Virus record (IMG/VR): IMGVR_UViG_3300047550_001068
Location: 1-20,777 of that record
Length of the DNA stretch: 20,777 nt
Source of the DNA: a virus
Reading direction: 5' to 3' (one strand)
The translations under genes were made by a program, and so were the position numbers. Below are positions 13,916 through 17,852 of the stretch, one piece after another (position 1 is the stretch's first letter; each line of letters opens with the position of its first letter). Below the pieces are notes generated by a model that was given only the letters and a program-made list of their open reading frames with translations, searched no databases and was not told the origin of the DNA.

Positions 13916-14803
13916 CTAGTATATTGTACCATGCTTAAAGTTAAGACCAAGGTATCTGCCATACATCTCTAAGCTTCTTTTATTGCCCATCCATGTGCTA
14001 TATGTAGGATCTTTGTCATAATTGGATAATAGTGACTTTATTGTAGCTACAGATATTTCCTCAAGCTTAGATGTTTCTTGTGGATATGTCTCCCAGCAAG
14101 GTATCCTGCTTGAGTTTATACCATATAAATGAAATACTACGGGAATGTCTGGAGCTATTAAATTATAACCATGTGTATAAAAAGATGCAGCCCTTAAAAA
14201 CTCTTCTCCAAAATAAAATATTGAGGGATGCTGCTTAACATTATGAATCTCTCCCCTTCCAAAAATAAATCCAGCAGATACGGAGTCTGAGCAATATGAG
14301 GTATTGAAAGGAACCCCCTCTTGGCTCATTATTCTTTTTTCTTTAAATCTTTCAATTTCAAACCATTTTTTTATTTTAATTAATGTGGTTTCGGCATCTA
14401 AATCTAAAATCTCATTTCTTTCTTGGTCATACCAATATCCTGGCGGGTATCCTGTTAATATACAATCATTGCCTTCTTCTGTATATCTGTTTAAATTATT
14501 AATAATTATTTGATCCCAGTTTTTTCTAAATCTTGTATGAGAATCAATTTGTAAATAATAGTCTTCGTTATCATAAAGCTTATTGGCTAAATATCTAGCA
14601 ACACCAACACCCAGATTTTCTGGAGCCTTTGAATATTGTATTCTAACATTATCAATATTAAATTCTGTTTTATTTTCTATATAGCATTCATGTATGCCAA
14701 AGAATATTTCATTATCTCCAGAGCTTTGTTTTATGCAGTCTTGTACAGTCTTTGATAATTCATCATCGTTATATGATGCTATTTGAACAAATATGCTTGA
14801 CAT
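13916..14803 (-). CDS. GlcNAc-transferase-like glycosyltransferase (GT-A fold)
   Basis: A 295-residue protein from the ATG at 14803, resembling glycosyltransferases of the N-acetylglucosaminyltransferase family related to Skp1-hydroxyproline GlcNAc-transferases (Pfam GlcNAc). Family-like blocks are visible: SIFVQIASYNDDELSKTV at the N-terminus, then FFGIHEC (34-40), ENLGVGVARYLANKLYD (62-78), and the DxD-like YYLQIDSHTRFRKNWD (83-97, with D87-S-H89 taking the place of DxD). Later come SAGFIFGRGEI and EEFLRAASFYTHGYN. No signal peptide or transmembrane segment is seen, so it should act in the cytoplasm. It starts in a one-base TAATG overlap with the DUF6171-like gene. The acceptor is unknown; phage proteins or host surface glycans are candidates. 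Confidence 0.8.
   Translation of the reverse strand: MSSIFVQIASYNDDELSKTVQDCIKQSSGDNEIFFGIHECYIENKTEFNIDNVRIQYSKAPENLGVGVARYLANKLYDNEDYYLQIDSHTRFRKNWDQIIINNLNRYTEEGNDCILTGYPPGYWYDQERNEILDLDAETTLIKIKKWFEIERFKEKRIMSQEGVPFNTSYCSDSVSAGFIFGRGEIHNVKQHPSIFYFGEEFLRAASFYTHGYNLIAPDIPVVFHLYGINSSRIPCWETYPQETSKLEEISVATIKSLLSNYDKDPTYSTWMGNKRSLEMYGRYLGLNFKHGTIY
13923..13950 (-). promoter_or_regulatory. Promoter-like sequence before the coiled-coil gene
   Basis: Minus strand TTGGTC (13950-13945), a 16-base spacer and TACAAT (13928-13923), with TATACT directly behind it and then AGGAGGG. The -35 match is poor (3/6) and lies inside the glycosyltransferase gene. The predicted start would again fall at the Shine-Dalgarno. 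It may be only AT-rich coincidence. Confidence 0.22.
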
Positions 14804-15030
14804 TACCACTTACCAAGAGGGCACTTTGCTGATTCCAACTTAGTTTTGATATTCATAAAACATCCACATTTTTTACATTGCTTTGTTGCTTGAATAAGCT
14901 CAGGACATTTTAAACATGCGTCATATCTCATGTCAGATAAATCTGTTGGTGCCTGTTTGGTTCTTGGATTTAAAAGATCTAATGGAGTTACCCCATTTTT
15001 TTCTTTATATTTTTGCCAAGGAGATGACAT
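14803..15030 (-). CDS. DUF6171-like cysteine-rich small protein
   Basis: A 75-residue protein whose C-terminal half matches a widespread phage pattern (DUF6171): a RYDACLKCPELIQATKQCKK block with C39 and C42, then CGCFMNIKTKLESAKCPLGKW with C55, C57 and C70, together with C52. These six cysteines likely bind one or two zinc ions. The N-terminal half is polar (SPWQKYKEKNGVTPLDLLNP). The function of the family is unknown. Members typically occur next to virion or accessory genes in phages. It couples by one-base overlap with the glycosyltransferase gene and with the upstream hypothetical gene, giving a tight three-gene unit. Assignment to DUF6171 is from memory of the pattern, not a search. Confidence 0.75.
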   Translation of the reverse strand: MSSPWQKYKEKNGVTPLDLLNPRTKQAPTDLSDMRYDACLKCPELIQATKQCKKCGCFMNIKTKLESAKCPLGKW

Positions 15031-15458
15031 TAAAACTCTCCTGCTCTAGGATGAGATGGATGCCACGGCAGCAATCCAATTACATCACGGTTTGTTATAA
15101 TAAATTTTTCTCCGTCAAATTGTGCATTTGGAGAAATTACATATCTGCCGTAGGCATAATCTCCTAAATTTAATACTAACGGATTACTTAATAGGATGCT
15201 TCCAAAATACTCTGTTGTTTGCAATTCATTTACAATGTTTCCATCTTTAATAAATCTAACAGTTATCCCATCATGTTCTGGGTATTCGGAAGAAATATCT
15301 ATCACTTCATCACTATTAAAAAACATATCTTGATATTCTTGCCATACTGGAAGATCGTATAGGCATTGCCCATCAATGACCCAAACAATTGGGACACCCT
15401 TTACTCCATTAACAAAATCATTGCCTGGAACAAATTCTATGTGTTTATCTGTTAACAT
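15030..15458 (-). CDS. Hypothetical protein downstream of the fibre genes
   Basis: A 142-residue protein that I do not recognise. It is beta-rich with a short N-terminal region (MLTDKHIEFVPGNDFVNGVKG), a GVPIVWVIDGQCLYDLP block, an acidic middle (MFFNSDEVIDISSEYPEHDG), and a C-terminal part with VRFIKDGNIVNEL and YGRYVISPNAQFDGEKF. There is one cysteine and no signal or membrane segment. A very strong AGGAGG Shine-Dalgarno lies six bases before the ATG at 15458. The 35-base spacer after the adhesin-like gene is the longest spacer in the window and holds a promoter-like sequence. By position it could be a virion or virion-assembly protein, but this is inference only. Confidence 0.7.
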   Translation of the reverse strand: MLTDKHIEFVPGNDFVNGVKGVPIVWVIDGQCLYDLPVWQEYQDMFFNSDEVIDISSEYPEHDGITVRFIKDGNIVNELQTTEYFGSILLSNPLVLNLGDYAYGRYVISPNAQFDGEKFIITNRDVIGLLPWHPSHPRAGEF

Positions 15459-15474
15459 TTTCTACCTCCTTAAA

Positions 15475-15503
15475 AGTATACCACATAAGAGTATTAAGCG
15501 CAA
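15475..15503 (-). promoter_or_regulatory. Sigma70-like promoter candidate in the 35-base spacer
   Basis: On the minus strand TTGCGC (15503-15498) is followed after 17 bases by TATACT (15480-15475), a 5/6 match to the -10 consensus. The -35 hexamer overlaps the end of the adhesin-like gene. The expected transcription start (about 15468) would fall inside the AGGAGG Shine-Dalgarno at 15470-15465, which is unusually close and lowers confidence. It would drive the hypothetical, DUF6171-like and glycosyltransferase genes. Confidence 0.35.
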
Positions 15504-17851
15504 CCATCTGGATAAAAACATCTATTTACGGCATTAGCACTACATGCAGCACCGCTTGAACAGAACTGAGGTCCATTATTACATCCAGTGCTTCCGCAGC
15601 AGGCAATAGCCACATCAAATGATGTACATGTTTTAAATGATCCACCAGCTGTAGTCGTAGTGGTTGTAGTGGTAGTGGTAGTCGTAGTTGTGGTTGTAGT
15701 TGTGGTTGTTGTAGTGATAAGTGACCATCTAGCATACATTGTTATATTTTGAGATGGTGGGAACCATGTAGCTCCAGCGTTTACTGAATAAGTAAAATCT
15801 AATGATGGAGTATCTCTCCAATATAAGAATGAATATCCAGATCTTGTTGGTGTTGGTGCTACAACAGATCCTCCAGCATTAAATGTACTGGAAGTAGGAG
15901 AGACTGTTCCACCATTTGCATTCCAGGTTACTGTATATGTGATTGCAGACCATTGTGCATATAATGTTATATTTGATGTTGGAGAATAAGATCCGCCTGA
16001 AGTTCCAACATATGTTCCTCCACTAGCTGCTGTATACCAGCCATTAAAGGTAAATCCAGATCTAGAGTTTGGAGTTGGTAATGTAACTGATCCTGGATAT
16101 ACTGCTGAATTTGAAGCAGTAGGTCCAGATCCTCCATTGTAATTATAAGAAACAGTGTATGTATTACCAGTCCATATTGCAAAAAATGTTCTACTAATTT
16201 CTGTTCCAATTGATACACCATAAGTATAGTTAGTACCTGCAGTTAAAAAATATGGATCTCCGCCACTTAATGGAGATCTCCATGTACTCAAAGCATAATG
16301 AGTTCTTGTTGCAGATGGTGCAGTAAAACTAGTTCCAACTGCTCCAGTATATGTATAAGAAGATAGCCCATTTCCAGGGCCAGAAGATAGTGTACCTCCA
16401 TTAGCGTCAAATCCAATACTAATAGGAGCACTAACAGTAATTGTAGCTGTATTTGTTTTTCCACCTGGTTCTGCAGTTACAGTAATCGTATATGTTCCAC
16501 CAGTGCTGTATGTGTGTGCGACACTCGCATTTACAGTTGATGTATTTGAAGCAATTGCCCCAGAAGAATAATTTGATGTGCCATCTCCCCAGTTTATTAT
16601 ATAACTAGTAGGATAGTGACTGATATTAAATGTAAAATTATTTGATACTCCTTGATTTACTGTGGTTGGAGTTATTGTTCCAACAGCTACTGCTTGATCT
16701 AATGTATATGAGGTTGATAAAGCAGTTCCAATGCCACCATCTGTATTAGTTGCTTTAACTCTAACAAAAATATAATCTAATGCGTCAGAAACACTATATG
16801 TTTGTGTGTTTCCTGTATATCCAGTATTGCTTAAAGCTCCACTTACGTAGTCTTCTTTATACCAGTCATATGCGTATGTTGTAGTACCAGAAACATTACT
16901 CCATGTTCCTTGCGTTGCAGTTAACGTTGTACTTACTGGTAAAAATCCTCTGTTATTTAATGGGCCAATAGTTGGCGCAACAGTATTAACTGGAGAAGCA
17001 GAAATAGTATTAAAGTATTCATCATCTGATAGTTTATTAGGAGTAGCAGTAGATTTCCATCCATCATTTGCAACCACTTCTATAATTGCATAATATAGTG
17101 TTGAAGGGCTTATATTAACTGAATCTGATACAGTAGTAGTAGTTGTTCCTGGCGCTATTGATACTGTCTTTTTTATTGTACCTGTTGGGCCAGTTAACCT
17201 TATTGTTAAAGTTTGACTGTCTATAAATGTAGAATCAGCAACTCCTCCAACTGTCCAAGAAAAAGTTCCACCACGATCTGTGGGAGTTACTGTTAAAGCA
17301 CTAACAGTAAATGATATTCTAGACAAAACTCTACTGGCTGTTTGAAAATCGTAGTTGGTTGATCCTACAGTATTTGCATCGTTATTGACCCGCACTTCTC
17401 CAACTAAATAATAACCAGCTTTTGCATCTGCATCTGTCAAAGAATATGTAAGTGTGGTAGAAGATGTTGAATTAGCTCCAGTATAATTTGCTGATGCTAC
17501 AACAATCCAATTCGTATCATTTAAAGTAAGAGATGAATCTGTTCCTTTGTAAATTCTCATTCTATATGTAGTATCTGAATCTGCTGTGGTATTTGTATAT
17601 GCACCCCTAGTAAGAGTTAAGGTATCTCCACCATAAAAATTAGTTGTAGATGATACCTGATTTGTAAGTGTTGGAGATGTTGTAGCAGATGGAGCATCTA
17701 TGCTGCCAAATACTTTTGCTAATGTTCCATTAGAATTTAGCCTATAAATAGTTTTTAACTTTGCCAGAGTACCATTAGAATTAACTCTATATATTGCTTT
17801 TAGTCTTGCTAACGTACCGTTAGAATTTATCCTATACCAATTAGCTGCCAT
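15494..17851 (-). CDS. Adhesin-like virion protein with InlB-type repeats, poly-threonine and cysteine-rich end
   Basis: A 785-residue mosaic protein, probably on the virion surface. In order: three 15-residue repeats with the core YRxNSNGTLA (6-50); beta-rich, threonine-rich Ig-like regions (about 55-385); a PKD-like domain with NWGDGTS (420-426) and HTYSTGGTYTITVTA (about 390-475); three InlB B-repeats (Listeria-Bacteroides type, about 476-560, 563-636 and 638-710) with signatures FDANGGTL, GWYTAASGGTY, ITLYAQW and ITMYARW; 22 consecutive threonines (713-734); and a 51-residue end with eight cysteines (TC, ACC, GC, FC, AC, RC, GC). No signal peptide or membrane segment is seen, so it would reach the surface in the particle. 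It starts one base after the fibre gene's stop, so the two are likely made together as fibre-type proteins. Confidence 0.82.
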   Translation of the reverse strand: MAANWYRINSNGTLARLKAIYRVNSNGTLAKLKTIYRLNSNGTLAKVFGSIDAPSATTSPTLTNQVSSTTNFYGGDTLTLTRGAYTNTTADSDTTYRMRIYKGTDSSLTLNDTNWIVVASANYTGANSTSSTTLTYSLTDADAKAGYYLVGEVRVNNDANTVGSTNYDFQTASRVLSRISFTVSALTVTPTDRGGTFSWTVGGVADSTFIDSQTLTIRLTGPTGTIKKTVSIAPGTTTTTVSDSVNISPSTLYYAIIEVVANDGWKSTATPNKLSDDEYFNTISASPVNTVAPTIGPLNNRGFLPVSTTLTATQGTWSNVSGTTTYAYDWYKEDYVSGALSNTGYTGNTQTYSVSDALDYIFVRVKATNTDGGIGTALSTSYTLDQAVAVGTITPTTVNQGVSNNFTFNISHYPTSYIINWGDGTSNYSSGAIASNTSTVNASVAHTYSTGGTYTITVTAEPGGKTNTATITVSAPISIGFDANGGTLSSGPGNGLSSYTYTGAVGTSFTAPSATRTHYALSTWRSPLSGGDPYFLTAGTNYTYGVSIGTEISRTFFAIWTGNTYTVSYNYNGGSGPTASNSAVYPGSVTLPTPNSRSGFTFNGWYTAASGGTYVGTSGGSYSPTSNITLYAQWSAITYTVTWNANGGTVSPTSSTFNAGGSVVAPTPTRSGYSFLYWRDTPSLDFTYSVNAGATWFPPSQNITMYARWSLITTTTTTTTTTTTTTTTTTTTTTAGGSFKTCTSFDVAIACCGSTGCNNGPQFCSSGAACSANAVNRCFYPDGCA
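15497..15637 (-). other. Cysteine-rich C-terminal cap of the adhesin-like protein
   Basis: The last 47 residues after the AGGS linker contain eight cysteines, spaced as TC, ACC, GC, FC, AC, RC and GC, together with glycine- and asparagine-rich loops (GSTGCNNGPQFCSSGAAC). The even number would allow four disulfides once the protein is outside the reducing cytoplasm; metal binding is the alternative. It has no similarity to the preceding beta-repeat domains and looks like a separate, exposed module at the tip of the threonine linker. Confidence 0.7.
15650..15715 (-). repeat. Poly-threonine tract: 22 consecutive Thr codons
   Basis: Twenty-two uninterrupted threonine codons (residues 713-734) between the last InlB-type repeat and the cysteine-rich end. 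The codons are mixed: 8 ACT, 7 ACA, 5 ACC and 2 ACG by my count. It is therefore not a simple one-triplet microsatellite; the amino acid, not the DNA, is conserved. It probably serves as an extended linker, and a hydroxyl-rich stretch of this kind is also a possible O-glycosylation site. A glycosyltransferase gene lies three genes downstream. Confidence 0.92.
17702..17836 (-). repeat. Three tandem 45-base (15-residue) repeats at the start of the adhesin-like protein
   Basis: Residues 6-50 of the adhesin-like protein consist of three copies of a 15-residue unit with core YRxNSNGTLA(R/K)(L/V). The period is exactly 45 bases with no insertions. The DNA copies differ at many third positions (for example GGT/GGA for the glycine and ACG/ACT/ACA for the threonine) while the peptide core is kept, so the repeat is maintained at protein level. 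It is the first structure after the start codon, which is where fibres normally carry their virion-attachment segment. Confidence 0.85.
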
Positions 17852-17852
17852 A

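Noticed and set aside
15650-15715. Poly-threonine tract as a simple triplet-repeat slippage or sequencing artefact
   Set aside because: All four Thr codons are interspersed irregularly, and the downstream frame continues into a coherent cysteine-rich module.
15526-16221. Minus-strand open frames inside the adhesin-like gene (15526-15735 and 15967-16221)
   Set aside because: Alternative frames of repetitive coding DNA; leucine- and glutamine-rich translations reflect the Thr- and Gly-rich codons of the real frame.
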